Assembly (NCBI GenBank): GCA_050246915.1
Contig: JBFWVD010000003.1
Span: forward strand, 62,001-126,000
Direction: 5' to 3'
DNA: 64,000 bases
Origin: JBFWVD01 sp050246915
Lineage (GTDB): Bacteria; Actinomycetota; Acidimicrobiia; Acidimicrobiales; Ilumatobacteraceae
Below, piece after piece: positions 7,924 to 16,665 of this stretch. The translations under genes and the position numbers were made by a program. The notes below the pieces were generated by a model. It saw only the letters and a program-made list of their open reading frames with translations, had not been told where the DNA came from and did no database searches. Position 1 is the first letter of the stretch. Each line of letters starts with the position of its first letter.

Positions 7924-9639
7924 TCAGCCTCTATAGGCATTGGTTATGGGAAGCCGCCGATCCTTGCCGAACGCCTTGGGCGTGACGCGCACCCCTGGCG
8001 GGTTCTGGCGGCGCTTGTACTCCGCTAGATCGACCAGACGGGTGATGCGCCGAACGATGGCTTCATCGTGCCCTATGGCGATGAGTTCCGCAGCCGTGCG
8101 ATCGTCCTCGACATACGCGCCGAGGATCGGATCGAGCACGTCGTAGGGCGGCAGACTCTGATCGTCACGCTGATCGGGTCGCAACTCGGCCGATGGTGCC
8201 TTGGTGAGCACCGCTTCGTTGATGACTTGACGTCCATGGCGAACGTTGACGTAGCGCGACAGTTCGTACACACGCGTCTTGAACACGTCCTTGATCACGG
8301 CGTACCCGCCGGCGGAATCGCCATAGAGGGTCGAGTACCCGACCGCCACCTCACTCTTGTTCCCGGTGGTGAGAACCATCCATCCGAACTTGTTCGACAG
8401 CGCCATGAGCAACACGCCACGGATACGGCTCTGGAGGTTCTCCTCCGTCAAGTCAGGTTGACGTCCGATGAACGACGGCTCGAGCATGGAGAGCAAGGAG
8501 TGGTGTGCCGGCTCGATGGCGATCGTACGACCGTCGATACCCAGCGCGTCGCACAGGCTCAATGCATCGGTGATGGATCCCTCGCTCGAGTAGCGACTGG
8601 GCATCAAGACGCCATGGACATGATCGGAACCCAGCGCGTCAACGGCGATTGCGGCGACCAGCGACGAATCGATGCCGCCCGAGAGACCGAGGACCACATC
8701 GCTGAAGCCGTTCTTGCGCACGTAGTCGCGCGTTCCGAGCACCAGTGCCTCGTAGATCTCGGCGTTGGGCGACAACGACTCGGTGACCGGAGCGGACAGG
8801 AATGCCGTCGGTGGCATGGCCGGTTCACTCGTCACGTCGACCAAGGGCATCGGTGCGCGCACTGCTCGACCTCGCGGCTCGAGGAGTCGCTTGCGGAACG
8901 TCGGGCGCACATCGATGTCGACGGTCATGACCGACTCGACGAACTGGGGGGCTCGGGCCAGCAACCGTCCCTCGGCGTCGAACACCATCGAGGCGCCGTC
9001 GAACACCAACTCGTCCTGACCACCGACCTGGTTCACGTAGACAAGAGCGCAGCTGGCATCAGCGGCCCGTGTGGCGAGCATCTGTTCGCGCTGGTGCAGT
9101 CTGCCCAAGTAGTAGGGCGACGCATTGAGGTTCACGATGAGCTCGGCGCCCCCCGCCGCCTGCTCGGCAATGGGGCCGTTGGGGTTCCACGCGTCCTCGC
9201 AGATGCTGATGCCGACCTGGATCCCGGCAATCGTGAACAGCGCCATGTCGTCGGAACCGGGCACGAAGTATCGCTGCTCATCGAACACCGCCGAGTTCGG
9301 CAGGTTGCGCTTGCGGTACACACCGACCACCTCGCCCCGAACACACACCGCCGCGGCGTTGTGGAGGTCGAGCGCCTCGTCCACGAAGCCCACGACGATG
9401 GCGCACTTCCCCGATCGGGCCGCCACCGCCGACAGCGCAGCGCGCTGGTCGGCCACGAAGCCCGGCTTGAGCAGCAGGTCTTCCGGTGGATAGCCGGTGA
9501 GCGCCAACTCGCCGAAGACGGCAACATCGGCTCCCGCGGCCTCGGCTTGGTCGACCGCACCGAGGATGGCCCGGACGTTGCCGACCAGATCCCCGACGAC
9601 GGGGTTCAACTGACAGAGCGCAACACGTATACGGGACAT
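7924..9639 (-). CDS. nadE: Glutamine-dependent NAD+ synthetase
   Basis: 571 residues, the standard two-domain NadE. Residues 1-270 form a nitrilase-fold glutaminase with Glu (FGELALTGYPPEDL), Lys (YRKRNLPN) and Cys (ISICEDAWNP) as the catalytic triad. The C-terminal synthetase domain has the ATP-pyrophosphatase P-loop GLSGGIDSSL. It amidates nicotinic acid adenine dinucleotide using ammonia from glutamine, the final step of NAD synthesis. It lies next to the glutamine synthetase block but is divergent from it. A one-mismatch dispersed palindrome lies at 8447-8462. Confidence 0.96.
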   Translation of the reverse strand: MSRIRVALCQLNPVVGDLVGNVRAILGAVDQAEAAGADVAVFGELALTGYPPEDLLLKPGFVADQRAALSAVAARSGKCAIVVGFVDEALDLHNAAAVCVRGEVVGVYRKRNLPNSAVFDEQRYFVPGSDDMALFTIAGIQVGISICEDAWNPNGPIAEQAAGGAELIVNLNASPYYLGRLHQREQMLATRAADASCALVYVNQVGGQDELVFDGASMVFDAEGRLLARAPQFVESVMTVDIDVRPTFRKRLLEPRGRAVRAPMPLVDVTSEPAMPPTAFLSAPVTESLSPNAEIYEALVLGTRDYVRKNGFSDVVLGLSGGIDSSLVAAIAVDALGSDHVHGVLMPSRYSSEGSITDALSLCDALGIDGRTIAIEPAHHSLLSMLEPSFIGRQPDLTEENLQSRIRGVLLMALSNKFGWMVLTTGNKSEVAVGYSTLYGDSAGGYAVIKDVFKTRVYELSRYVNVRHGRQVINEAVLTKAPSAELRPDQRDDQSLPPYDVLDPILGAYVEDDRTAAELIAIGHDEAIVRRITRLVDLAEYKRRQNPPGVRVTPKAFGKDRRLPITNAYRG

Positions 9640-9647
9640 CGTCGCCG

Positions 9648-9653
9648 AGCGTA
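9648..9653 (-). promoter_or_regulatory. -10 box (TACGCT) of nadE, leaderless
   Basis: On the minus strand TACGCT is followed by 8 bases and the nadE ATG. No Shine-Dalgarno is present, consistent with a leaderless mRNA. Confidence 0.45.
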
Positions 9654-9832
9654 CCGATGGCTCGTGTCACCCGATCCGCTTCTCGCGGAGGCGGTGAAGT
9701 GGCTACGGTTCCACGGCGTTGCCCCTCGACACCATCCACCTGCGGATTCACCTGGAACCTCGGCCCCAGTGCAGCGGCCACCCCGGGTCCGCGACCGTTC
9801 CGGTCGCGCGTTGCATCCCCGCACCCACCCCC

Positions 9833-9850
9833 GTTCACAATCTGTTCACA
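9833..9850 (+). promoter_or_regulatory. Candidate GlnR-like direct repeat upstream of glnII
   Basis: GTTCACA occurs at 9833 and again at 9844, an 11-bp period. OmpR-fold regulators such as GlnR bind two head-to-tail half-sites 11 bp apart, and the Streptomyces GlnR box follows a gTnAc-n6-GaAAc pattern. The site lies about 75-95 bases before the glnII start, and a GlnR-like gene lies 2.5 kb downstream. The assignment is inferred. Confidence 0.4.
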
Positions 9851-9926
9851 AACGGGAAAAGGCCGGGAAATCGCAAGGTGACAGGGTTTCGCAACGTCCC
9901 CGCAACCTGGACCGGAAGGACCCCCT

Positions 9927-10940
9927 GTGGCCTATCAAGCTGAGTACATCTGGATCGACGGCGTGCAGCCCACACCGTTGCTGCGCAACAAGACCAAAAT
10001 CGTCGAGGACGGCGGCAAGCTGCCCGGCTGGGGCTTCGACGGCTCCAGCACCGAGCAGGCCACGGGCGACCGTAGCGACTGCGTCCTCAACGTGGTGAAG
10101 GTCTATCCAGATCCGATCCGCAAGGGCGACAACAAGCTCGTCATGTGCGAGGTGTTGCTCAAGGACGGCAAGCCGCATCCCACCAACACCCGCGCTGCGT
10201 GCGCCAAGGTGGCCAAGAAGTTCGCCAAGCACGACATGTGGTTCGGCCTCGAGCAGGAATACACCATGCTCACCGAGGACGGCTGGCCCTTCGGCTTCCC
10301 CCCGGGCGGCTTCCCCAAGCCCCAGGGCCCCTACTACTGCGGCGTCGGCGCCGGCCGCGTCGTCGGTCGTGAGATCGTCGAGCGCCACACCCAGGCCTGC
10401 CTCGATGCCGGCATCGGCATCAGCGGCACCAACGCCGAGGTCATGCCCGGCCAGTGGGAGTTCCAGGTCGGGCCGCTCGGACCGCTCGATGTGTCCGATG
10501 ATCTCTACGTCGCCCGCTGGTTGCTGCACCGGATCGCCGAGGATTACGGCGTGGTCATCTCGTTCGATGCCAAGCCCATGAAGGGCGATTGGAACGGCGC
10601 CGGCTGCCACACCAACTTCTCCACCAAGGGCATGCGTGAAGTTCCCGGCGAATGGGAGAAGGCAGCCAAGGCCCTCGGCGCATCGCAGAAGACGGTCCTC
10701 GCTCACGTCGAGAACTACGGCCACGACATCCAGAGCCGCCTCACCGGCAAGCACGAGACCGCCCCGTGGAACAAGTACTCCTACGGTGAGTCCGACCGCG
10801 GCGCCTCGGTGCGCATCCCGATGAACGTCGCTCGCGACAACATCGGCTACATCGAGGATCGTCGCCCGAACGCGAACATGGACCCGTACACGGTGACCCG
10901 TCTCATCACCGACACGGTGTGCTCCGCCATCGCCGGCTGA
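9927..10940 (+). CDS. glnII: Glutamine synthetase, type II (eukaryotic-like)
   Basis: 337 residues with a GTG start and an AAGGA Shine-Dalgarno 7 bases upstream. The N-terminal beta-grasp begins AEYIWIDGVQPTPLLRNKTK and is followed by the LPGWGFDGSSTEQA segment, both characteristic of the compact GSII family of actinobacteria, rhizobia and eukaryotes rather than the GSI family. The catalytic region GAGCHTNFSTKGMR and the GRRP-like end (EDRRPNANMDPY) are present. It condenses glutamate and ammonia with ATP. GSII is not adenylylated. It is followed directly by glnA of type I, so the organism carries two glutamine synthetases side by side. Confidence 0.96.
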   Translation: MAYQAEYIWIDGVQPTPLLRNKTKIVEDGGKLPGWGFDGSSTEQATGDRSDCVLNVVKVYPDPIRKGDNKLVMCEVLLKDGKPHPTNTRAACAKVAKKFAKHDMWFGLEQEYTMLTEDGWPFGFPPGGFPKPQGPYYCGVGAGRVVGREIVERHTQACLDAGIGISGTNAEVMPGQWEFQVGPLGPLDVSDDLYVARWLLHRIAEDYGVVISFDAKPMKGDWNGAGCHTNFSTKGMREVPGEWEKAAKALGASQKTVLAHVENYGHDIQSRLTGKHETAPWNKYSYGESDRGASVRIPMNVARDNIGYIEDRRPNANMDPYTVTRLITDTVCSAIAG

Positions 10941-10978
10941 GCGAAACCCAACCACTGATCCACCAGCAACGTCGCTGG

Positions 10979-11002
10979 GGCGGGGGCCTGCGGGTCCCCG
11001 CC
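10979..11002 (+). terminator. GC hairpin between glnII and glnA
   Basis: GGCGGGG and CCCCGCC form a 7-bp stem around a 10-base loop, 38 bases after the glnII stop. There is no T-tract. It may attenuate read-through from glnII into glnA. Confidence 0.45.
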
Positions 11003-11044
11003 TCACGTCGTTGTGGGCTACACACGAACAGCAGGGAGCACCAC

Positions 11045-12379
11045 ATGGAACGCCAACACGAATACGTGCTGCGCATGGTCGAAGAACGCGGCGTCGAGCT
11101 CATCCGCCTCTGGTTCACCGATGTGCTCGGCCAACTGAAGAGCTTCGCCATCAGCGCAGCTGAGCTCGAGAACGCCCTCGAGGACGGCATGACCTTCGAC
11201 GGCTCGGCCATCGACGGCTTCAGCCGAATGCAGGAGGCCGACGTACTGGCCAAGCCCGATCCCGGCTCGTTCGCCGTGTTGCCGTGGGGTGATCCCGAGC
11301 ATCTCGAGGCGCGCATGTTCTGCGACATCGCCAACCTCGACGGCACGCCCTTCGCCGGCGATCCCCGCCAGATCCTCAAGCGCAACCTGGCCCGCGCCCA
11401 CGATCTCGGCTTCACGTTCTTCGTCGCTCCCGAGATGGAGTTCTTCTACTTCGGCAACAGCGACCCCGGTACCGGTCCGGTCCCCCTCGACGCCGGCTCG
11501 TACTTCGATCTGACCACCACCGATGTCACCGGCACCTTGCGCAAACGCACCATCGCCACCCTCGAAGCGATGGGGATCCCGGTGGAGTACTCCTTCCACG
11601 AGGACGCTCCCAGCCAGCACGAGATCGACCTTCGCCACACCGATGCCCTCACCATGGCCGACTCGGTGATGACCTTCCGGCTCGTGGTGCGCGAGGTGGC
11701 CGCTACAGAAGGGGTACACGCCACGTTCATGCCCAAGCCCCTCGAAGGGGTGCAGGGCTCGGGGATGCACACCCACATGTCGCTGTTCCGCGGCGAGGAG
11801 AACGCCTTCCACGATCCCAACGATCCCGAAGGACTGTCCGAGGTCGGCCGGGGCTTCATCGCCGGGTTGTTGCACCACGCGCCGGCGATCACCGCCGTGA
11901 CCAACCAGACGGTGAACTCGTACAAGCGACTCGTGCCCGGGTTCGAAGCGCCGATCTACGCGAGCTGGGCACGCAACAACCGCTCGGCGATCGTGCGGGT
12001 CCCGACACCCAAGCAGGCGAACCCGTTGGCCACCCGGCTCGAGTACCGCTCACCCGATCCGGCGTGCAACCCCTACCTCGCCTATTCGGCGATCCTCGCC
12101 GCCGGCCTCGACGGCATCGAGAAGAAGATGACGCTCCCACCCGAGGCTGCAGCGCTCACCGCCGACGCGACCGACGAAGAGTGGACCACCGACGGCGTCG
12201 AGATGCTCCCGCAATCGTTGTCGGATGCACTCAAGGTCATGAGCAAATCCACGCTGATGTCCGACACGCTCGGAGAGCACATCTTCGGTTGGTTCATCCG
12301 CAACAAACGTCGCGAGTGGACCGCCTACAAGACGCAGATCAGCAAGTTCGAGCTCGACCGATACTTCCGGAGCCTCTGA
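11045..12379 (+). CDS. glnA: Glutamine synthetase, type I (non-adenylylated form)
   Basis: 444 residues from the ATG at 11045, which has an AGGGAG Shine-Dalgarno; the open frame extends upstream but the extra part is not GS-like. GSI features include FDGSAIDGFSR, APEMEFFYF, GSGMHTHMSL and RLVPGFEAP. The length matches GSI-alpha or the short actinobacterial paralogues, without the 25-residue GSI-beta insert. At the position of the adenylylated Tyr (LYDLPPE) this protein reads KMTLPPE, so it should escape adenylylation control. Its start is 104 bases after glnII. Confidence 0.93.
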   Translation: MERQHEYVLRMVEERGVELIRLWFTDVLGQLKSFAISAAELENALEDGMTFDGSAIDGFSRMQEADVLAKPDPGSFAVLPWGDPEHLEARMFCDIANLDGTPFAGDPRQILKRNLARAHDLGFTFFVAPEMEFFYFGNSDPGTGPVPLDAGSYFDLTTTDVTGTLRKRTIATLEAMGIPVEYSFHEDAPSQHEIDLRHTDALTMADSVMTFRLVVREVAATEGVHATFMPKPLEGVQGSGMHTHMSLFRGEENAFHDPNDPEGLSEVGRGFIAGLLHHAPAITAVTNQTVNSYKRLVPGFEAPIYASWARNNRSAIVRVPTPKQANPLATRLEYRSPDPACNPYLAYSAILAAGLDGIEKKMTLPPEAAALTADATDEEWTTDGVEMLPQSLSDALKVMSKSTLMSDTLGEHIFGWFIRNKRREWTAYKTQISKFELDRYFRSL

Positions 12380-12419
12380 GATGTGCGCTGACACGCGTGG
12401 GCACAGGATCTGATCGATC

Positions 12420-13103
12420 ATGGAACCGATCCTCATCTACCCCGATCCACCGCCGCCCGAGCTGGTGCAATCGCTCGATCTGGGCGGCTATCCGTGGAAA
12501 GCGGTTTCGTCAGCCGAGCAAGCCGACACCATCGTGGGTCGCGACGGTTGGTCAGCAGCCATCGCCGTCGTCGACCCCGTGGGCGACGACACTGCGTTCA
12601 CGTTGTGCCGAGCGTTGCGCTCGCGAGACATCCCACTCGAGCCGATCATGCTGTTGGTACCGGGCATGCAGCTCGGTGCGTTGTCCCAACGTCACGAGCT
12701 GTTCGACGACTTCTGCCTGTGGCCCTATCAGCCGCGCGAATTCGAGGCGCGCCTCGCTCACCTGTTCTGGAGCGTCGGCGGAGGCACGCGCCCCGAGCTG
12801 GTCGAGTACGGCCCACTGGTACTCAACCTCGAGACCTACCAAGCCGCCATCGACGGCCGCCCACTCGATCTCACGTACATGGAGTACGAGCTGCTGAAGT
12901 TCCTGAGCCAGCATCCGGGCAAGGTGTTCACCCGCGAGACGCTGCTCAGCCGGGTGTGGGGGTATGAGTACTACGGCGGCGCCCGGACGGTGGACGTCCA
13001 CATCCGACGACTGCGGGCCAAGCTCACCGAAGAGCACGCCGGTCTCATCCAGACGGTACGCAGCGTTGGGTATCGGTTCGGTCAGAGCCGCTGGGGCGTG
13101 TGA
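12420..13103 (+). CDS. GlnR-like OmpR-family regulator with atypical receiver
   Basis: 227 residues. The C-terminal winged helix is typical of OmpR-fold regulators, with RVWGYEYYGGARTVDVHIRRLRAKL closely resembling GlnR. The N-terminal receiver is atypical: Asp52 sits at the phosphorylation position, but the acidic pair near residue 9 is a single Asp followed by prolines and the conserved Lys of the KP motif is replaced by Trp (CLWPY). GlnR of actinomycetes is likewise an orphan regulator active without phosphorylation. It lies 40 bases after glnA, which supports control of nitrogen assimilation. The specific GlnR assignment is inferred from motif and context. Confidence 0.78.
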   Translation: MEPILIYPDPPPPELVQSLDLGGYPWKAVSSAEQADTIVGRDGWSAAIAVVDPVGDDTAFTLCRALRSRDIPLEPIMLLVPGMQLGALSQRHELFDDFCLWPYQPREFEARLAHLFWSVGGGTRPELVEYGPLVLNLETYQAAIDGRPLDLTYMEYELLKFLSQHPGKVFTRETLLSRVWGYEYYGGARTVDVHIRRLRAKLTEEHAGLIQTVRSVGYRFGQSRWGV

Positions 13104-13151
13104 GTTCGTCTTTGTCATACGTTCGTCGTTGACCTCACTGTGCCGCTTGCC

Positions 13152-13157
13152 TACGTT
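13152..13157 (+). promoter_or_regulatory. -10 box (TACGTT), leaderless promoter
   Basis: TACGTT is 8 bases before the GTG at 13166, with no Shine-Dalgarno. Confidence 0.45.
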
Positions 13158-13165
13158 CGGTAGCC

Positions 13166-14311
13166 GTGAGCGCCACTGCCCGAATCGATGTGCGAGTCGA
13201 GCAGACCATCATGGGCGCACTCGCCCGACTCGGTAGCGCCGATCGCGATCACCTCATCGCGGCAACTGGTCTGTCGAAGGGCATCGTCGGTGATGCCCTC
13301 GGTGATCTGCTCGAGCGCAACATGGTCCGTCCCCTCGGCAAGAGCTCCAACCCGCGCTCAGCGGTGGTCGAGATCAATCCCGGCGCGGCGCACGTCGTGG
13401 GCGTCTCGGTCGACGATCACGACGCGCGAGCAACCATCGCCGACCTGTGGGGCACCCCGCTGGCCGAGAAGTCCATCCCATTGGGAGCGCATCGAGCCGC
13501 CGACATCGCTGAGCTGTGCCAACTCCTGGTCGAGGCGGCCGGGGTGTCCACCGTCGAGTGCCTCGTCGTCGGCGGCGCAGTGGGAAGCCAGGAATCGTCG
13601 GCTCGCGCCGCTGCCACTGGCGCACAGGTCGTGTCAATTGATCTTGCCGTTGAGCTCCACGAGCACCTCGGTGCCAGCGTCCACCTCGAGGACGAGGCTC
13701 TCCTCGCCGTCCTCGGCGAGCGCTGGCACGGTGCCGCTCGAGGCTTCGACGATGTGGCCCTGCTGTGGGTCGGCCGGCGCGTGGGACTCGGGCAGTTGAT
13801 CAACGGCCGACCGGTGCGTGGTGCCAACGGGCGCGCCGGCGACATCGGCCATCTGCCGCTCGGCCCTGAGCCGGTGGGCCGCGGACAGCGACGCGGTTCG
13901 TTCGAGTTGGTGGCCACCACCAGTGGCATGCGCTTGGCCATGGCCGCGGCACTCGAGCGCGGCGGGGAGACCACGTTGACGCTGGCCTCCACCGCCCGTC
14001 AGATCCTCGACGCCGCTGACTGGGGTGATCGGTTGGCCCGCCGGTTGGTCGACATCGAGGCAGACCTCCTCGCCAAGGCCGTGCTCAGCGTGGTGTGCAC
14101 CAGCGACCCGGCCATGATCATCCTGGGCGGCGAGATCGGGAGCCACGACGCCATGCTGGCGCCGGTGCAGGACGCGTGTAGCCGCGTGCTCAGCTATCCG
14201 GCCCGCATCGAGCGGTCGCAACTGGGCGAACACGCGGTGATGGTCGGCGCGGTGGCCGTGGCGGTCGAGCGGGCCCGTCACACCTTGCTCGGAGCGTCTC
14301 ACCTCTCGTGA
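13166..14311 (+). CDS. ROK-family transcriptional regulator/kinase-like protein
   Basis: 381 residues. An N-terminal winged helix (GALARLGSADRDHLIAATGL, residues 12-60) is followed by an actin-like ROK domain. The ROK body is recognisable in WVGRRVGLGQLINGRPV and GANGRAGDIGHLPLG. The usual zinc-binding Cys cluster after the GEIGH motif is missing; the corresponding segment reads GPEPVGRGQRRG. ROK repressors of the NagC/XylR type bind sugars or sugar phosphates. It overlaps the downstream NUDIX gene (GTGA at 14308). The sugar is not identifiable; nagA lies far away at 48-49 kb. Confidence 0.85.
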   Translation: MSATARIDVRVEQTIMGALARLGSADRDHLIAATGLSKGIVGDALGDLLERNMVRPLGKSSNPRSAVVEINPGAAHVVGVSVDDHDARATIADLWGTPLAEKSIPLGAHRAADIAELCQLLVEAAGVSTVECLVVGGAVGSQESSARAAATGAQVVSIDLAVELHEHLGASVHLEDEALLAVLGERWHGAARGFDDVALLWVGRRVGLGQLINGRPVRGANGRAGDIGHLPLGPEPVGRGQRRGSFELVATTSGMRLAMAAALERGGETTLTLASTARQILDAADWGDRLARRLVDIEADLLAKAVLSVVCTSDPAMIILGGEIGSHDAMLAPVQDACSRVLSYPARIERSQLGEHAVMVGAVAVAVERARHTLLGASHLS

Positions 14312-14853
14312 GTGACGGCGGCGAGCCGCTGGCATGGCGTCAGCTGTCCACCAAGCCGGTGTATGCGAACCCGTGGATGTCGCTGCGCGAGGACCAGGTG
14401 CTCATGCCCGATGGGAACACCACTGTCTACGGCGTCATCACCACCGCGCCCGCCATGGGCATCTTGCCGTTCCTCGACGACGACACCGTGGTGATGGTGC
14501 AGCAATGGCGGTATGTCGCCGGGCGCACCACATGGGAAATGCCCACGGGCGGCGCCCACCCAGGCGAGACCCTCATCGAAGCCGCTCAACGTGAATTGAC
14601 AGAGGAGATCGGCTATCGAGCCGGGCACCTCGAGCACCTGTCGACGTTCAACACCTCGAAGTCGATCATGGACGAGACAGCGCACCTCTTCGTGGCCCGA
14701 GACCTCGAGCGAGCGGCCGCCGTCCCCGACGCCACGGAGTTCATCGTGGTTCGCGAGTTCGCGTTCGATGACGTTCTGTCGATGGTCCGACGCGGCGAGA
14801 TCGTGGACGCCATGACGATCATCGCGGTGTTGCTCGCCGCTCGCTATCGCTGA
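14308..14853 (+). CDS. NUDIX hydrolase (ADP-ribose pyrophosphatase-like)
   Basis: 181 residues. The Nudix box begins at the GGAHPGE segment and ends with REL-x-EEIGY, so all metal-binding Glu residues are present. The N-terminal part (STKPVYANPWMSLREDQV) and the QWRY segment before the box match the ADP-sugar pyrophosphatase branch. It would hydrolyse ADP-ribose or related nucleoside diphosphate sugars to AMP and a sugar phosphate. The GTG start overlaps the stop of the ROK gene. A one-mismatch dispersed palindrome is embedded in the Nudix box at 14585-14600. Confidence 0.88.
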   Translation: MSDGGEPLAWRQLSTKPVYANPWMSLREDQVLMPDGNTTVYGVITTAPAMGILPFLDDDTVVMVQQWRYVAGRTTWEMPTGGAHPGETLIEAAQRELTEEIGYRAGHLEHLSTFNTSKSIMDETAHLFVARDLERAAAVPDATEFIVVREFAFDDVLSMVRRGEIVDAMTIIAVLLAARYR

Positions 14854-14864
14854 GGCCCGACCGA

Positions 14865-14900
14865 TCAGTCGGTGAAGGCGGGTCAGCCGGTGAACGCGGG
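14865..14900 (-). repeat. 18-bp tandem duplication spanning a stop codon
   Basis: Two head-to-tail 18-base copies (14865-14882 and 14883-14900) differ at two positions. On the minus strand each encodes Pro-Ala-Phe-Thr-Gly/Asp followed by TGA in the same frame, so the end of the nitroreductase gene has been duplicated together with its stop codon. Confidence 0.85.
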
Positions 14901-15578
14901 GCCGTCCCAACGCTCCATCCGGGCGAAGTCCTCGACCGGCTTTCGGGTGAGCTTGGAGTTCTGGTGTTTCGGATAGCCCAGCAACACCATCGCGGCGATG
15001 GCGATGTGCTCGGGGAATCCGAGGATCTCGCGCGCGGCGCGTTCCTCACGGACAAGAAAGGTCGTCAGCACTCCGGCGATGCCCTCGGCACGGGCAGCGA
15101 GCAACATCGATTGCACGAACGGGTACACCGAGGCGCCACCGCAGATGCTCTGACGTCCGATGGGATTGTCCATGATGGCCAGCTGCGTGAGATCGGCGGT
15201 GATGATCACCCACTCGGGGAGGTCCTCGAAGCGATCGACGAATCCCCATGGCGCCGGTGTACGACGGGCCTCGTCGAGGTCGATGGCCGGCCCGTGCCAG
15301 ATGCCATCGGCACCGGTGGAGAAGGCGACGACTCCGGCGCGTTGATGGGCCTGATACTCGCGAAACGACCCTTGCACGAGCTCGCGCAACTTCACTCGTG
15401 TGTCGCGATCGCGGATGATGATCGCTCCCCAGGGCTGACGGTTCCCCCCGCTGGGAGCAAAGCGCGCCGTGTCCAGGACTCGATAGAGAACGTCGTCCGG
15501 GACCGCTCTGGGTTCGAACTCGCGCACCGAACCGTTGGTGCGCAGCGCGGTGACGAGATCGTTGGTCGGTTCGCTCAT
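14883..15578 (-). CDS. Nitroreductase-family FMN oxidoreductase
   Basis: 231 residues from the ATG at 15578, which overlaps the stop of the upstream VOC gene (ATGA). The N-terminal SVREFEPRAVPDDVL and the RFAPSGGNRQPWG motif are the nitroreductase signature that binds FMN phosphate. The C-terminal KLTRKPVEDFARMERWDG is typical of actinobacterial members. It likely reduces nitroaromatics, quinones or a coenzyme-linked substrate using NAD(P)H; the substrate is unknown. The final six codons and stop are tandemly duplicated just downstream. Confidence 0.88.
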   Translation of the reverse strand: MSEPTNDLVTALRTNGSVREFEPRAVPDDVLYRVLDTARFAPSGGNRQPWGAIIIRDRDTRVKLRELVQGSFREYQAHQRAGVVAFSTGADGIWHGPAIDLDEARRTPAPWGFVDRFEDLPEWVIITADLTQLAIMDNPIGRQSICGGASVYPFVQSMLLAARAEGIAGVLTTFLVREERAAREILGFPEHIAIAAMVLLGYPKHQNSKLTRKPVEDFARMERWDGPAFTG

Positions 15579-16078
15579 GAGACGGACACGGTGTCTTCGC
15601 CGATGGTGTGCACGCCGCCGTAGCGGGCAAGCGCCGCAGGAAGGTCGAGACGCTCGACCACAGCGTCGGTGGCGTAGATACCCCAGTCGGTCTGGGGCAG
15701 TGCCCACATCACTTCGAACTCGTTGCCGGAGGGATCGTGGGCGTAGAGGCTGTAGGACACGCCGTGGCTGGACTCGCCGACCAGCGATCCGGCCTCCACC
15801 AGCGAAGCGCGCAGCGACACCAGCTCATCGATCGTGTCCACTTGCCAGGCCAGGTGGTACAGACCGACCGATCCGCGGGGCGGGTTCGGCGCTTGGGGCC
15901 CCACGGCGAACATGCCGAGGTCGTGATGGTTGGAATGCCCGGACGCACGCAGGAACGCTGCTTGATCGCCCATCCGCGTGACCACCTCCATCCCCAGCAC
16001 GTTCGTGTAGAAGGCCACCGAAGTGGGGATGTCACGCACATACAACACGGCGTGGTTGAGTCGTCTGACCGCTGCCAT
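15575..16078 (-). CDS. VOC-family protein (glyoxalase/extradiol dioxygenase-like)
   Basis: 167 residues from the ATG at 16078; the open frame runs 20 codons further upstream but the fold begins RRLNHAVLYVRDIPTSVAFY. Two beta-alpha-beta-beta-beta units are visible: the metal-binding His near the N-terminus (LNHAVL), a second in YHLAWQV and the Glu in GNEFEVMW. The YAHDPSGNEFEVMWA end fits dioxygenase or glyoxalase-type enzymes. It is cotranscribed with the nitroreductase through a 4-base overlap, suggesting a shared catabolic or detoxification step. Confidence 0.85.
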   Translation of the reverse strand: MAAVRRLNHAVLYVRDIPTSVAFYTNVLGMEVVTRMGDQAAFLRASGHSNHHDLGMFAVGPQAPNPPRGSVGLYHLAWQVDTIDELVSLRASLVEAGSLVGESSHGVSYSLYAHDPSGNEFEVMWALPQTDWGIYATDAVVERLDLPAALARYGGVHTIGEDTVSVS

Positions 16079-16215
16079 GCCCGTAGTCAATCCGTTCCCA
16101 GCATCACGCACCACCCGAGATGGCAACAGATTCGTCATCAGCCGTTGACGGCCAGGACCTCATGAGGCGGGTCAACTGTCCGAAAGAACCTCACGGAACG
16201 AGCCAAGGAGGGTTC

Positions 16216-16632
16216 ATGCCCGAGCAGCACGACCTGACCGAGTCCGATTTCAACGAGATGCTCCGGGCCCTGGACGGCAACGGGATCGAGGCCATCGCCG
16301 GCGGTCTCGACGCCCTTGTCCGGACGATCGATGACGGCGAGCGCCTCACCGTCATGATCTCCATCGACCGTGCCGTGCGGAGCGCCCACAAAGAGCGCGA
16401 GGCAGCCGGCGCCGCCCGCGCAGCCCGGGACCTGGTGGTGTGGGCGGCACAGCGCGATCACCTCGACGTGGAAGCCCGACCCGTAGTCGAGGTGACCCGT
16501 ACCGCAGCTGACGTGGCGCGCAGTCTGGTGGCCGGCGAGAGCATCGGTGAACGGGCCATGCGCCATCTGTCGATGTGGCTCAGCCTGTTCCGGTTCCGAC
16601 CCGACGACGACGGGCTGTGGCTGCCTGCGTGA
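16216..16632 (+). CDS. Hypothetical protein
   Basis: 138 residues from the ATG at 16216, chosen because a perfect AAGGAGGG Shine-Dalgarno lies 7 bases upstream; the frame is open further upstream without support. I do not recognise the family. The protein is acidic at the N-terminus, mostly helical, without signal peptide or membrane segments, and ends with a Trp-rich stretch (MWLSLFRFRPDDDGLWLP). Coding character is supported by the codon pattern and Shine-Dalgarno. Confidence 0.7.
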   Translation: MPEQHDLTESDFNEMLRALDGNGIEAIAGGLDALVRTIDDGERLTVMISIDRAVRSAHKEREAAGAARAARDLVVWAAQRDHLDVEARPVVEVTRTAADVARSLVAGESIGERAMRHLSMWLSLFRFRPDDDGLWLPA

Positions 16633-16665
16633 ACTGGGTCTGAGTTCGGGCCCGCTTCGGGTCGC

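Noticed and set aside
8068..10098. 676-codon plus-strand frame across nadE and glnII
   Set aside because: Antisense to nadE and out of frame with glnII. The composition is not protein-like; NadE motifs are on the other strand.
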